From contig NZ_JBPCZH010000001.1 of NCBI RefSeq assembly GCF_051251085.1, positions 248,001-312,000 of the forward strand: a stretch of DNA of 64,000 nt, in the 5' to 3' direction. The position numbers were made by a program, and so were the translations under genes. Below, in pieces: positions 7,133 through 16,109 of the stretch. This DNA comes from Cernens ardua. GTDB taxonomy: Bacteria; Pseudomonadota; Gammaproteobacteria; Pseudomonadales; Halomonadaceae. A model generated the notes under the pieces. That model saw only the letters and a program-made list of their open reading frames with translations, made no database searches and was not told the origin of the DNA. Numbering within the stretch: position 1 is the first letter of the stretch; the number at the start of each line of letters is the position of its first letter.

Positions 7133-8455
7133 ATGTCATTGAAAGCAATACGAGGCCCTGTTCTTCACTTCACACGTGATCCGGGGGATGATGCCCGGCC
7201 GCTTGAAGGCAGCGTAGCGTATCTGGAAGACGGGATTATCCTGATACGGGACGGCCATATTGATACGATTGCCCCCGCGGAAGCATTGCAGGCAACCTTG
7301 CCTGCCGATATTACGGTCGATCATTACCCCGAAAAGCTGATTATGCCGGGCCTGATCGATGCGCATGTGCATTTTGTTCAGCTCGGCATCATTGCCTCCT
7401 ATGGCAGGCAATTACTCGACTGGCTGAATAACTACACCTTCCCCGAAGAAGTACGCTTTTCCGACAAAGCCTATGCCGAACAGGTGGCTGATCTTTTCAT
7501 TCAGCAGCTGTTACGTCATGGCACAACGACCGCCATGGTGTTTTCCTCCAGCCATGCTCACTCGGTAGATGCTCTGTTCTCCGCAGCACTTGAACGCAAT
7601 ATGCGCCTGATGACCGGCAAGATGCTGATGGATAGAAATGCGCCGCCCGCCTTGCTGGATGACGCCATCACCGGTATTCAGGAATCTCGTAAACTACTCG
7701 AGCGATGGCATCACAAGGGAAGGCTTGAGTACGTGCTTTCGCCCCGCTTTGCCCCCACCTCGACTCCTGAACAATTGAGTGCTGCAGGGCAATTCCTTAA
7801 AGAGTATCCCGGCATCGCCATGCAGACACACTTGAGTGAAAATCTTAATGAAATCGAGTGGGTGAAAGCGCTTTACCCCGAAGCCGATGATTATCTGGAT
7901 GTTTATGCACGTGCCGGCTTATTACAGGAGCGCTGCTTTTTCGGCCACGCGATTCACATAGATGACAGTGTACGCCAACGAATCAAGACGGCCGGCGCTG
8001 GTATCACGGTATGCCCAACGTCAAATCTGTTTTTGGGCAGTGGCTTGTTTGATTGGAAAGCGGCACGCGAACAACAGGTCAAGATCGCATTAGGTAGTGA
8101 CATTGGCGCCGGCACCAGCCTCTCACAGCTACAAACACTTCAGGATACCTACAAGGTTTGCCAGTTACAGGATGTTAGCCTCTCGCCCTGGCAGGCGTTT
8201 TATCAACTGACACTCGGGTCTGCACAGTCCCTCGGGATTTCTCATCAGGTAGGAAATTTCGAAAAGGGGAAAGAAGCCGATATCGTCGTCTTCGACCCCC
8301 AAGCAACACCGTTGGCTGCCACCAAACGCCAGCTTCGTTCAGCGACACTGGATGAGCAAATATTTGACTTGATGATGTTGGGAGACGATCGCAGCGTTAT
8401 CGCCACTTACGTTATGGGCGAGCGCCAATATGCGGCGGCTTCTTCCTCAGATTGA
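7133..8455 (+). CDS. guaD: Guanine deaminase
   Basis: A 440-residue amidohydrolase that deaminates guanine to xanthine, feeding the purine pathway and releasing ammonia. The metal-binding MPGLIDAHVHF motif has His78 and His80. Guanine-deaminase landmarks follow: the QLLDWLNNYTFPEE segment, MQTHLSEN, CFFGHAIHID, CPTSNLFLGSGLFDW and the metal aspartate in ALGSDIGAGTS. Length is usual for the family (430-450). The ATG at 7133 is preceded by AAGGAAACGTCCC. It is monocistronic as far as can be seen, divergent from the amidase, and the next gene converges on it. Confidence 0.93.
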   Translation: MSLKAIRGPVLHFTRDPGDDARPLEGSVAYLEDGIILIRDGHIDTIAPAEALQATLPADITVDHYPEKLIMPGLIDAHVHFVQLGIIASYGRQLLDWLNNYTFPEEVRFSDKAYAEQVADLFIQQLLRHGTTTAMVFSSSHAHSVDALFSAALERNMRLMTGKMLMDRNAPPALLDDAITGIQESRKLLERWHHKGRLEYVLSPRFAPTSTPEQLSAAGQFLKEYPGIAMQTHLSENLNEIEWVKALYPEADDYLDVYARAGLLQERCFFGHAIHIDDSVRQRIKTAGAGITVCPTSNLFLGSGLFDWKAAREQQVKIALGSDIGAGTSLSQLQTLQDTYKVCQLQDVSLSPWQAFYQLTLGSAQSLGISHQVGNFEKGKEADIVVFDPQATPLAATKRQLRSATLDEQIFDLMMLGDDRSVIATYVMGERQYAAASSSD

Positions 8456-8670
8456 AGAGTGCCTGGGTAAAGTGAAAAGTGAAAAGCCTAACGAAACACA
8501 CAGCAATACAAGCGCTTTGTAAGACGGGTGATAGCTTTCCAGTAAGAATAAAAGGCTGCCAGTCACAGCAGCCTGTTTATACGGCAGCATTAACACCACC
8601 GTTGCCAATAGCTGAGCGGATAATCCTTTCCGCTTGTTATTTTCCCGACAGTACAAGCGTGACAAATGAC

Positions 8671-9000
8671 CTAGCTTCCACGGTAGACACTGTACGACCA
8701 TGGCGTGACCAAAAGCGGCACATGGTAGTTTTGATCCTCATTCAAACGAAAGGCTACAGGAACGTCAATCAGGAAAGGAGATTCAACCCCCTTTCCATTG
8801 AAGTAATCCGCCACACCAAAGGAGAGCTGGTAATCGCCGGAGGGAGCATCGGTCAGAAGTGGAACATCCACACGACCATCCTGATTCGTTCTGGCTTCCG
8901 CCAATGGCTTATCGCTTCCCACAGCATAAAGCGTAACAGAAACACCCGCAGCGGGCAGGCCATGATACTGATCGAGTACATGGGTTGTTAATTTCGCCAT
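8671..9000 (-). CDS. hpxT: 5-hydroxyisourate hydrolase
   Basis: A 109-residue transthyretin-related protein (also named hiuH, pucM or uraH). It hydrolyses 5-hydroxyisourate, the product of urate oxidation, to OHCU. The catalytic residues are present: His7 in THVLD, Arg43 in DGRVDVPLL and His93 in YHVPLL. The C-terminus is the diagnostic YRGS tetrapeptide (106-109). The ATG at 9000 follows GAGGAA at normal spacing; an open upstream extension to 9240 is low-complexity and rejected. No signal peptide is seen, so it acts in the cytoplasm. It is divergent from hpxQ, which encodes the next step. Confidence 0.95.
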   Translation of the reverse strand: MAKLTTHVLDQYHGLPAAGVSVTLYAVGSDKPLAEARTNQDGRVDVPLLTDAPSGDYQLSFGVADYFNGKGVESPFLIDVPVAFRLNEDQNYHVPLLVTPWSYSVYRGS

Positions 9001-9351
9001 GAAGTTCCTCTGTTTTATCGGTGTGAATGTAAACGTTCGGGATATTGTAGAATTGCAGGATGTATCAGGGCTAGACGCCAGCTGGCATTTGACCTTTGGG
9101 CTTTCAATATCGGAGCTTGTAACCTCAGAGCTTGTAACATCGGGCCTGTCACATGTCACATTAACACTTGCCCGCATCATGTCATCGGTGTCTTGCAATA
9201 TTTTCATCCATATGGGATCAATACCTGCATGATCCATCATTTTGATGGGCTATATGATTGGATGACTGTTTGACTTGACAGGCTATGCGAACACTAGCAA
9301 CAAATAACAAGACAACACTTTCAAATACACAATACTCAATAGATACCCGTT
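9001..9351. other. Divergent spacer hpxT / hpxQ
   Basis: This 351-bp spacer has a 15-bp direct duplication GAGCTTGTAACctca / GAGCTTGTAACatcg at 9113-9142. Near matches to a sigma-54 box are present but have wrong spacing or a wrong -12 base, so none is called. No other gene was seen. Confidence 0.4.
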
Positions 9352-9876
9352 ATGCCAACGTCAACGACATCCCTTACCCTAACGCAAATCAACACACTCT
9401 CAGAGCCTGAATTCATTACTATATTCGGAGACCTTTATGAACATTCACCCTGGGCGGCCAAAGGCGCCTTCCAGCAGCTTCCGTACAACACAGTGGCATC
9501 AATGTTAAACGCATTCCGATGCACGGTTGATCACGCGCCAAAAGAGCAACAGCTGATTCTTCTGAAAGCTCATCCTGAACTGGGTGAAAAAAAACTGGAT
9601 TCCCTAACCCCATCTTCACTAAATGAGCAAACCAATGCGGGACTAACCCATGTAGATGAAAACACCAAGGCAGAATTCAAAGCACTCAACAAAGCTTACC
9701 GTGAACGTCATGGCTTCCCGTTCATTATTGCTGTTGCCGGTTTGAATGCCCAACATATACTGGCTGCCTTGAAAGAACGATTATCGAAGCCAACATCAGA
9801 AGAATTTCCTACAGCATTGGAACAGGTGCATCGCATTGCAGGCATTCGATTGAATCAACGAGTAGCAACGAACTGA
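9352..9876 (+). CDS. hpxQ: OHCU decarboxylase
   Basis: A 174-residue 2-oxo-4-hydroxy-4-carboxy-5-ureidoimidazoline decarboxylase (also uraD or the N-terminal part of pucL). It gives S-allantoin from the product of HIU hydrolase. The all-helical family shows the catalytic His74/Glu76 in KAHPELG, the later RHGFPFIIAVAGLN segment (usual form FGFPFIxAVxG), and the terminal TALEQVHRIAGIRL helix. Length is typical (165-175). With hpxT it forms the downstream half of uric acid ring opening. The urate oxidase expected to precede them is not in the window. Confidence 0.93.
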   Translation: MPTSTTSLTLTQINTLSEPEFITIFGDLYEHSPWAAKGAFQQLPYNTVASMLNAFRCTVDHAPKEQQLILLKAHPELGEKKLDSLTPSSLNEQTNAGLTHVDENTKAEFKALNKAYRERHGFPFIIAVAGLNAQHILAALKERLSKPTSEEFPTALEQVHRIAGIRLNQRVATN

Positions 9877-10020
9877 CGGAACTTCGTTTGAAAGCCATGT
9901 TTTCTGAAACCACGTCGCAAAGAGCCATGTCATACAGAGGTATGCGATACAGAACAATGTCACTCAGGGGACACGCTAAACTTCGGCCTGCCTACCCATG
10001 AAAATATCTGTCGTGGTGAC

Positions 10021-10064
10021 TGAAAAAACAAATGCCTGCCTTGTAGCATCATGCAAAGCAGGCA
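10021..10064 (-). terminator. Intrinsic terminator after allantoate amidohydrolase
   Basis: Arms TGCCTGC (10033-10039) and GCAGGCA (10058-10064), extended by three further pairs after one mismatch, are followed on the minus strand by TTTGTTTTTT (about 10022-10031). This is a good rho-independent terminator for the leftward hpxJ-hpxK pair. Confidence 0.7.
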
Positions 10065-10105
10065 GAGTCGATATCCACAAGAGTAGATATCGATAGTGGA
10101 TGTCA

Positions 10106-11383
10106 TTAATCGTAAGAGGCTGCGAGTGATAGCACGGCCTTTTCCATGGCATCAATGGCTAAAGCAACATCCGCCTCTTCAACAGACTCAGCCGGGTGAT
10201 GGCTCAGGCCTTTCTCGCAACGAATAAACAGCATACCGATATCCGTCAGTTTACCAACCACCATTGCATCATGACCGGCACCACTGAAAAGGGAAATGGG
10301 GGCATGATGAATCGTCTGCCTGATACCCTGAGCAATATGAGATTGCAACACCTCAGCACAAGCCTGAGCACCTGCACTATGCGTCTGTCGAATAGTGAGG
10401 CCAACACGACGCTCTTTTGCCTGAGTCTCGAGAGTGGCCTTGATGTCATTCCACAACGTATCGCGGGATTGATCCTCCGCACTGCGGATATCGATGGAGA
10501 AATGAACATCACCGGGAATCACATTCACTGCACCCGGTAAAACCTCCAATTGCCCAACAGTAGCCACACAATCGCTCTCTTTTGCCATCTGCTCGATGGA
10601 AAGGATCATCTGACTGGCAGCGCAAAGTGCATCATGGCGGAGCTCGAAGGGAGTTGTTCCCGCATGCCCCGCTACACCTTTGACATGGACCTCGAAGCGG
10701 CGCGCACCGGCAATCGATGTTACCACGCCGAGTGCTTCATCCTTTGCTTCCAGCACTGGGCCTTGTTCGATATGCGCTTCCAGATAAGCAATCACCTGGT
10801 GGGCATTGCCACTGGAAAGGTCTTTGGGATCGTTCCCTTCTTGCGGAAAAGAGGTACGTGCCACCTCTCCAATGTTATCGGGGTTGAGTCCAAACGCAAG
10901 AAAAGCCTCACGAATGGTGATGCCCTGTGCATCCTTGATATCCCACCAAGAGGATTGCCATTCACCTGCCAACGCTGCACTGCCCAAAAGAGTCACACCA
11001 AAGCGAGTGCCCTCTTCATCGGCAAATCCCACCGCTTCAAGTGCAAAAGGGAGTGACTGCGCCCGGTCTTTCAAACGCTCGATTACACTCAGTGCAATCA
11101 TGACGCCCAAAATGCCATCATATCGCCCGGCATTGGGTACGGTATCCAGATGTGAGCCCAGTAAAAGCGCCGGCAAGCCGGCTTGGCGCCCTTCAAGCCG
11201 CATGCACAAATTCCCGGCACCATCCTGCCAGGCCTCAAGTCCCGCTTTTTTTGCCCATGACTGAACCAGCTCATTGGCTTCACGGTGCTGCGGGGAGAGA
11301 TACACACGCTCTATTCCACTCTCCGAGGCACTAATACGTGCCAGTGTGTCGCAAGCCGCCATGACTTCCTGTGCGGTTTTCAT
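10106..11383 (-). CDS. hpxK: Allantoate amidohydrolase
   Basis: A 425-residue M20-family amidohydrolase (AllC/HpxK group) that converts allantoate to S-ureidoglycine, CO2 and ammonia using a binuclear metal centre. The metal-ligand motifs are visible: GSHLDTVPNAGRYDG with His78, Asp80 and Asp89, FADEEGTRF with Glu123/124, LEAHIEQGP with His204, and a late GAGHDAM histidine. Related N-carbamoyl-L-amino-acid hydrolases share these motifs, so the assignment rests partly on context. The start ATG overlaps the stop of the upstream aminotransferase gene by one base (TGATG), so the two are translationally coupled consecutive steps. Confidence 0.9.
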   Translation of the reverse strand: MKTAQEVMAACDTLARISASESGIERVYLSPQHREANELVQSWAKKAGLEAWQDGAGNLCMRLEGRQAGLPALLLGSHLDTVPNAGRYDGILGVMIALSVIERLKDRAQSLPFALEAVGFADEEGTRFGVTLLGSAALAGEWQSSWWDIKDAQGITIREAFLAFGLNPDNIGEVARTSFPQEGNDPKDLSSGNAHQVIAYLEAHIEQGPVLEAKDEALGVVTSIAGARRFEVHVKGVAGHAGTTPFELRHDALCAASQMILSIEQMAKESDCVATVGQLEVLPGAVNVIPGDVHFSIDIRSAEDQSRDTLWNDIKATLETQAKERRVGLTIRQTHSAGAQACAEVLQSHIAQGIRQTIHHAPISLFSGAGHDAMVVGKLTDIGMLFIRCEKGLSHHPAESVEEADVALAIDAMEKAVLSLAASYD

Positions 11384-12606
11384 CAGTGCGCATCCCCATA
11401 AAACTCCAGTGCCGCACCTACACCTGAACCGGCGGTGATGGCGACGCCCGCCTGACGCAACACTTGCTCTAGCGCAGAGAGCGTTGTCAGTACCGTATCA
11501 CGCCGCGCGTTATATCCCATTGTCCCAATACGCCAGATACGGCCATGCAAGGGGCCAAAAGAGGTACCGATTTCAATCGCAAAGTCGTTCAGCAGCGATG
11601 CACGAATACGCTCACCATCCACCCCCTCCGGAATATAAACCCCCAGCACATTATTCATTCGATGCGATAGATCACCAAAGAGTGACAGCCCCATAGCGCG
11701 GATACCGTGCATCATGGCATCACCATGCTGCTTATGGCGCGCAATGGCATTGGACATGCCCTCTTCGATCAGCAACCGCGCACATTCATGTGCTGCATAG
11801 AGCATGCTGGTCGCCTCAGTGTGGTGATTAAGGCGTTTTTCTCCCCAATAGTCGAGAATCATCGCGATATCAAAATAATTGGACAGAATCCGATTACCCG
11901 ATGCATTCGCATCAGGCGCGCGTAAGCCGGCCTCAACACTTTCACGGCAGCGAATACGTTGGACAGCACGTTCGGAAAGTGTTGTCGGTGCACTACCTGC
12001 GGGCCCAGCCAGGCATTTTTGTAATCCGGCTGTCGCGGCATCAATATGCCAACCGTCCATATTGAATGGATTACCCGCCAAAGAAGCGGTGGCATCGGTA
12101 TAGAGCAAAACATCATGCTCACGGCAAATTCGACCTATCTCCTCCAAGGGCTGGCACATCGTGGTAGAGGTATCCCCTTGAACGATGGCGACCAATGAGG
12201 GCTGCTCTTCACGGATGGCCTTTTCGATCACCTCTGGCTTGAAGACTTCTCCCCATGGAACCTCCAATGTGGCAACGTTGGCCTGACAACGCTCGGCAAT
12301 TTCACACAGGAGATGTCCAAACCGACCGAAAATGGGGACTAACACCTTGTCCCCCGGTTTGATCAGAGAAACCAGCACTGCCTCTATACCTGCCCGGGAG
12401 GTTCCATCAACGAGGAAGGTAGCCTGATTATTGGTATTGAACACACCCCGGTAAAGGGTCATGACCTGATTCATGTATTCCGTCATGACGGGGTCATATT
12501 GTCCAACCAACGGTGCTGACATGGCACGCAACACACGGGGATTTGCGTTGATCGGGCCGGGGCCCATCAACAAACGATGAGGGGGATCAATGGAAGGAAT
12601 TTGCAC
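11383..12606 (-). CDS. hpxJ: Ureidoglycine aminotransferase, PLP enzyme
   Basis: A 407-residue class V aminotransferase of the PucG/HpxJ type, which moves the amino group of S-ureidoglycine to an oxo acid such as glyoxylate, leaving oxalurate. It starts near IDPPHRLLMGPGPINANPRVL and contains VDGTSRAGIEAVL, DATASLAGNPF and the PLP lysine in TAGLQKCLAGPAG. It resembles alanine-glyoxylate aminotransferases, and the pairing with hpxK supports ureidoglycine as donor. I chose GTG 12606 because GGAG lies 6 bases upstream and the conserved start follows at once. An in-frame TTG at 12672 would add 22 unconserved residues. It is first of the two-gene operon with hpxK. Confidence 0.85.
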   Translation of the reverse strand: MQIPSIDPPHRLLMGPGPINANPRVLRAMSAPLVGQYDPVMTEYMNQVMTLYRGVFNTNNQATFLVDGTSRAGIEAVLVSLIKPGDKVLVPIFGRFGHLLCEIAERCQANVATLEVPWGEVFKPEVIEKAIREEQPSLVAIVQGDTSTTMCQPLEEIGRICREHDVLLYTDATASLAGNPFNMDGWHIDAATAGLQKCLAGPAGSAPTTLSERAVQRIRCRESVEAGLRAPDANASGNRILSNYFDIAMILDYWGEKRLNHHTEATSMLYAAHECARLLIEEGMSNAIARHKQHGDAMMHGIRAMGLSLFGDLSHRMNNVLGVYIPEGVDGERIRASLLNDFAIEIGTSFGPLHGRIWRIGTMGYNARRDTVLTTLSALEQVLRQAGVAITAGSGVGAALEFYGDAH

Positions 12607-12729
12607 ACTTAACTCCACTTGCCGATGAATCAATATACTTGTGCGGTTAAATACATGTTCTATTAAATACAACTGAAGAGCATAGTGCCATCTTCATCAT
12701 TTAGAAATAAGCTTATGTGTCATATAGGC

Positions 12730-12759
12730 AAAAAAAACCGCAGCATATAGCTGCGGTTT
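12730..12759 (-). terminator. Intrinsic terminator of the RND pump operon
   Basis: A perfect 10-bp stem AAACCGCAGC (12735-12744) / GCTGCGGTTT (12750-12759) with loop ATATA is followed on the minus strand by an eight-T run (12737-12730). It lies 18 bases past the pump gene stop, a strong rho-independent terminator. Confidence 0.85.
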
Positions 12760-12776
12760 CCTTTTGAGCGAAAGAA

Positions 12777-15700
12777 TCAGGCATCCGGATGCTGATCATC
12801 CTGTGTGCGAGGAGCTTCAGGCGAATGCTGAGAACCCGCCTCGCGCTGGCTACCCTGACCATCATGCTCGTTTTTCGTCTGCTTCCCGCCTACTGGCTCT
12901 TTTCCCATCTTGCGCAACCACCACGCCTGCATATGCGCAATGATGGCGTAATAGGAGGGAATGAGCACACTACCCAGGATAGCAACACCCAACATCCCGC
13001 CAGCTACCGTAGTACCGATCTCGTGACTGTTGGCATCGGCGGCACCCGTCGCGAAAGCCAACGGTAGTACACCACAGATAAAGGCCAGAGAGGTCATGAT
13101 AATCGGGCGGAAGCGCAGGTGCCCGGCTTCTGCCGCGGCTTCACTGATACTCATGCCATGGTCTCGGCGAAGCTGCTGTGCGAACTCGACAATCAGGATA
13201 GCGTTTTTGGCTGAGAGCCCTACTACCACCAACATACCGACCTCAACGTAAACACTAACCGAAAGCCCTCGCATCACGACAGCCATAATGGCACCGAAGA
13301 AACCGAAGGGTACAGCCGTAATAACGGCAATGGGTATACTCCAGCTTTCATACTGCGCGGCAAGGATCAGAATAATCATCAGAATACCGAAGATGATAGC
13401 CGATGTAGCGCCGCTACCTGCGTGGGTTTCCTGATAGGTCGTACCTGTCCAGTTCATCTCCCACTGGCTGCCCAGTGTTTTCTGAACTTCATCCTGCAAT
13501 GCCTGCACCGCTTGCCCCGAGCTGTACCCTTTAGCCGGCGATCCATTGAACAATGCTGCATTGTATACGTTGAAGCGCATCACGGTATTAGGCGAGGATA
13601 TACGTCTCAAGTTTACAAACTGCGATAACGGCAGGCGTGCTCCATTACTGCTGCGTACATAGATGTTTTCAAGTGAATTTGCCGTGGCTCGATAATCACT
13701 ATCATTCTGAATATAAACCTGGAACTGGCGACCCTGATACGAGAAGTAGTTCACAAAGGAGCTACCCAGGGTTTCACTCAACGTTTTATTGATATCGCTG
13801 ACCGCAACGCCATACGCCATGGCTTTGTTGTAATCGATATCTGCCATATACGATGGCACGTTGGCATCAAAGGTGGAGAATACACTCGACAACGCCGGAT
13901 TTTTCTTCGCCGCTGCCTGCAGTTTATATACTGCCTGCTGCATTTCAGATGAGGTTGCACCATCCAATGAAGTCAGATAGCCCTCAAGCCCACCGGTGGT
14001 TGACAAACCAATGATGGGTGGCATGTTGAAGGCAATGACAGAGCCACCCGGTGTTTGCGCGCCAATCTTCATCGTCCGACCGATGAGCTGGTCTACCGAA
14101 ACCGAACGTTCACTCCATGGCTTCAGAGAGACAAAGATAACGCCACGGGCAGTGTTGGCAGAGGACGATAGCATGTCGTAACCGGCGACCTGAGTCACAT
14201 ACTGAACACCGGGGAGTTTACGTAACTGATCGCTGACACTACTGATGTAGTCACTGGTACGCGTTACCGAAGAACCATCCGGTGTATTCACCGAAACGAT
14301 GTATAGCCCTTGGTCCGTTTGCGGAATTAGTGATGTGGCCGTATTTTGATAGGTCCACAATGCAACGGCGGTCACCAGTACGAAGATAGCCAGTGAAATC
14401 ACCCACATTCTGATAAAGAATCTGACGACGATCATATACACATGCGTGATGGCATCGAAGATTCGATCGAAAATCCTGAAAGGTATTTCGAGCAACCGAA
14501 CAATGGGATTGTTGGATTCATGCCTACGCTTGAGGAGGATAGCCGTCAACGCAGGCGTGAAAGTCAAGGCCACAAATGCAGAAATGGCTACCGAGATGGC
14601 GATCGTGATCGCAAACTGGCGGAATATCTCACCCGTCAATCCCCCCAATACCCCTACGGGGACAAAGACGGAGGCCATGATAAAGGCCGTTGCCAATACG
14701 GGGCCCCCCACTTCCTTCATGCCTTCCATTACAGCATCAAAGACAGAGATATCCTTGTCATCTTCAAGCAGACGTTCGACGTTCTCGACGACCAGTATGG
14801 CATCATCCACCACGATCCCAATCGCCAGAATCATCCCGAACAAGGACAACAGGTTGATGGAGAAGCCAAGCGCATACATGCCCGAAAACGTACCGATAAC
14901 TGAAATCGGCACCACTGACATGGCAATCGCTGTTGTACGCCAGTTTTGCAGGAAGACGAAAACAATGATGGCCACCAATATCAATGCATCAATAAATGTC
15001 TCGGTCACAGAGTGTACAGAGGCATTGATAAAGAGCGTTGTATCATAGGGCGTATTATAGGAAATGCCCGCGGGGAATCGTTTGGCAAGTGATGCCAACT
15101 TGGTTTTCACCGCATCAGCCGTTTTCAGTGCATTGGCGCCGGGTTGCTGCGAAATAAGAATAGGCGCAATACTTTCGCCATTCATTTTGGCATCGATATT
15201 GTAACTGGAATTACCCAGCTCAACACGAGCCACATCACCCAGGTGCAGGGATGAACCATCCGGATTCGTGCGCAAAATGATATTGCGGAACTCATTGGTC
15301 GTTGATAAACGCCCTTTTGTCAGAATCGTATACGAATAGGGTCGTGGATGCGCCATTGGCGAAGTGGCAAGTCCACCCGCTGATACCTCGGTGTTCTGCG
15401 CTGAAATCGCGTTACTGACCTCTTCCGGGGTGATATTGTACTGCGCCAGTTTGTCAGGATTCAGCCATACGCGCATCGCAAAGGTTGAACTCCCCAGAAC
15501 CTCGGCATCCCCCACCCCCGAAACCTGTTTCAGCTCGTCAATAACATGCAATGTAGCGAAGTTACGCAGAAAGGTCTGGTCATACTCATGTGAATTCAAC
15601 GTTGCAAACATGAGGATCGAACTTGAGCGCAACTGTACGTTAACTCCCTGCTGCTGTACTGCAGAGGGTAGCGATGAAAGCGCTGTTTGGACACGGTTGG

Positions 15701-16028
15701 TCACGTTGACGGTATCAATATTGCCATCAGAACCGATAGCAAAGCTGACATGCATTTGCATGGAACCATCATTTGAGCTGGTGGAGTACATGTACAACAT
15801 GTTCTGCACACCATTGATGTTTTCAGCCAATACAGATGCCACCGTTTGGGAAACGGTTTCAGCACTGGCACCCGGATCACTGGCAGTCACCATGACCTCG
15901 GGGGGAACAACATCCGGATACTGTGCAATGGGCAGTGCCCGCATCGACATTACCCCTACCAGAGCAATGATGATGGAGAGTGCCGTCGCAAATACCGGCC
16001 TACTGATAAAAAACGAAGAGATATTCAT
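12777..16028 (-). CDS. RND multidrug efflux pump, AcrB/MexB type
   Basis: A 1083-residue inner-membrane proton-driven drug exporter of the HAE-1 RND family. It starts MNISSFFISRPVFATALSII with the first membrane helix, has two large periplasmic loops, and carries the proton-relay Asp pair in GIVVDDAILVVENVERLLED (about residues 405-424). The second half has the matching VGLSAKNAILIVEFA segment. Length is slightly above AcrB (1049) because of a polar tail ending in NEHDGQGSQ- and PRTQDDQ-like sequence. It follows the adaptor gene by 81 bp and is divergent from a TetR repressor. No outer-membrane TolC-type gene is present, so a TolC from elsewhere must be used. Closest to AcrB/MexB; substrates unknown. 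Confidence 0.93.
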   Translation of the reverse strand: MNISSFFISRPVFATALSIIIALVGVMSMRALPIAQYPDVVPPEVMVTASDPGASAETVSQTVASVLAENINGVQNMLYMYSTSSNDGSMQMHVSFAIGSDGNIDTVNVTNRVQTALSSLPSAVQQQGVNVQLRSSSILMFATLNSHEYDQTFLRNFATLHVIDELKQVSGVGDAEVLGSSTFAMRVWLNPDKLAQYNITPEEVSNAISAQNTEVSAGGLATSPMAHPRPYSYTILTKGRLSTTNEFRNIILRTNPDGSSLHLGDVARVELGNSSYNIDAKMNGESIAPILISQQPGANALKTADAVKTKLASLAKRFPAGISYNTPYDTTLFINASVHSVTETFIDALILVAIIVFVFLQNWRTTAIAMSVVPISVIGTFSGMYALGFSINLLSLFGMILAIGIVVDDAILVVENVERLLEDDKDISVFDAVMEGMKEVGGPVLATAFIMASVFVPVGVLGGLTGEIFRQFAITIAISVAISAFVALTFTPALTAILLKRRHESNNPIVRLLEIPFRIFDRIFDAITHVYMIVVRFFIRMWVISLAIFVLVTAVALWTYQNTATSLIPQTDQGLYIVSVNTPDGSSVTRTSDYISSVSDQLRKLPGVQYVTQVAGYDMLSSSANTARGVIFVSLKPWSERSVSVDQLIGRTMKIGAQTPGGSVIAFNMPPIIGLSTTGGLEGYLTSLDGATSSEMQQAVYKLQAAAKKNPALSSVFSTFDANVPSYMADIDYNKAMAYGVAVSDINKTLSETLGSSFVNYFSYQGRQFQVYIQNDSDYRATANSLENIYVRSSNGARLPLSQFVNLRRISSPNTVMRFNVYNAALFNGSPAKGYSSGQAVQALQDEVQKTLGSQWEMNWTGTTYQETHAGSGATSAIIFGILMIILILAAQYESWSIPIAVITAVPFGFFGAIMAVVMRGLSVSVYVEVGMLVVVGLSAKNAILIVEFAQQLRRDHGMSISEAAAEAGHLRFRPIIMTSLAFICGVLPLAFATGAADANSHEIGTTVAGGMLGVAILGSVLIPSYYAIIAHMQAWWLRKMGKEPVGGKQTKNEHDGQGSQREAGSQHSPEAPRTQDDQHPDA

Positions 16029-16109
16029 CCGTTCATCCGATTCCTGGCATGGGGTACTGATATCTGATGCGCAGATACCTGACGCGTCATAAGAGAGATC
16101 AAGACTGAT

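Noticed and set aside
8479..8991. Rightward 170-codon frame after guaD
   Set aside because: It mostly overlaps HIU hydrolase in antisense and has no start signal.
9001..9240. N-terminal extension of HIU hydrolase to 9240
   Set aside because: The family starts MAKLTTHVLD; the extra 80 residues are low-complexity and cover the promoter spacer. The ATG at 9000 has a proper ribosome-binding site.
9260..9275. Sigma-54-like TTGGATGACTGTTTGAC upstream of hpxQ
   Set aside because: The -12 dinucleotide is GA rather than GC and the rest is weak, so not called.
14446..15048. Rightward 200-codon frame opposite the RND pump gene
   Set aside because: Antisense shadow of a conserved transporter; translation is low-complexity Ser/Thr/Met-rich and lacks any motif.
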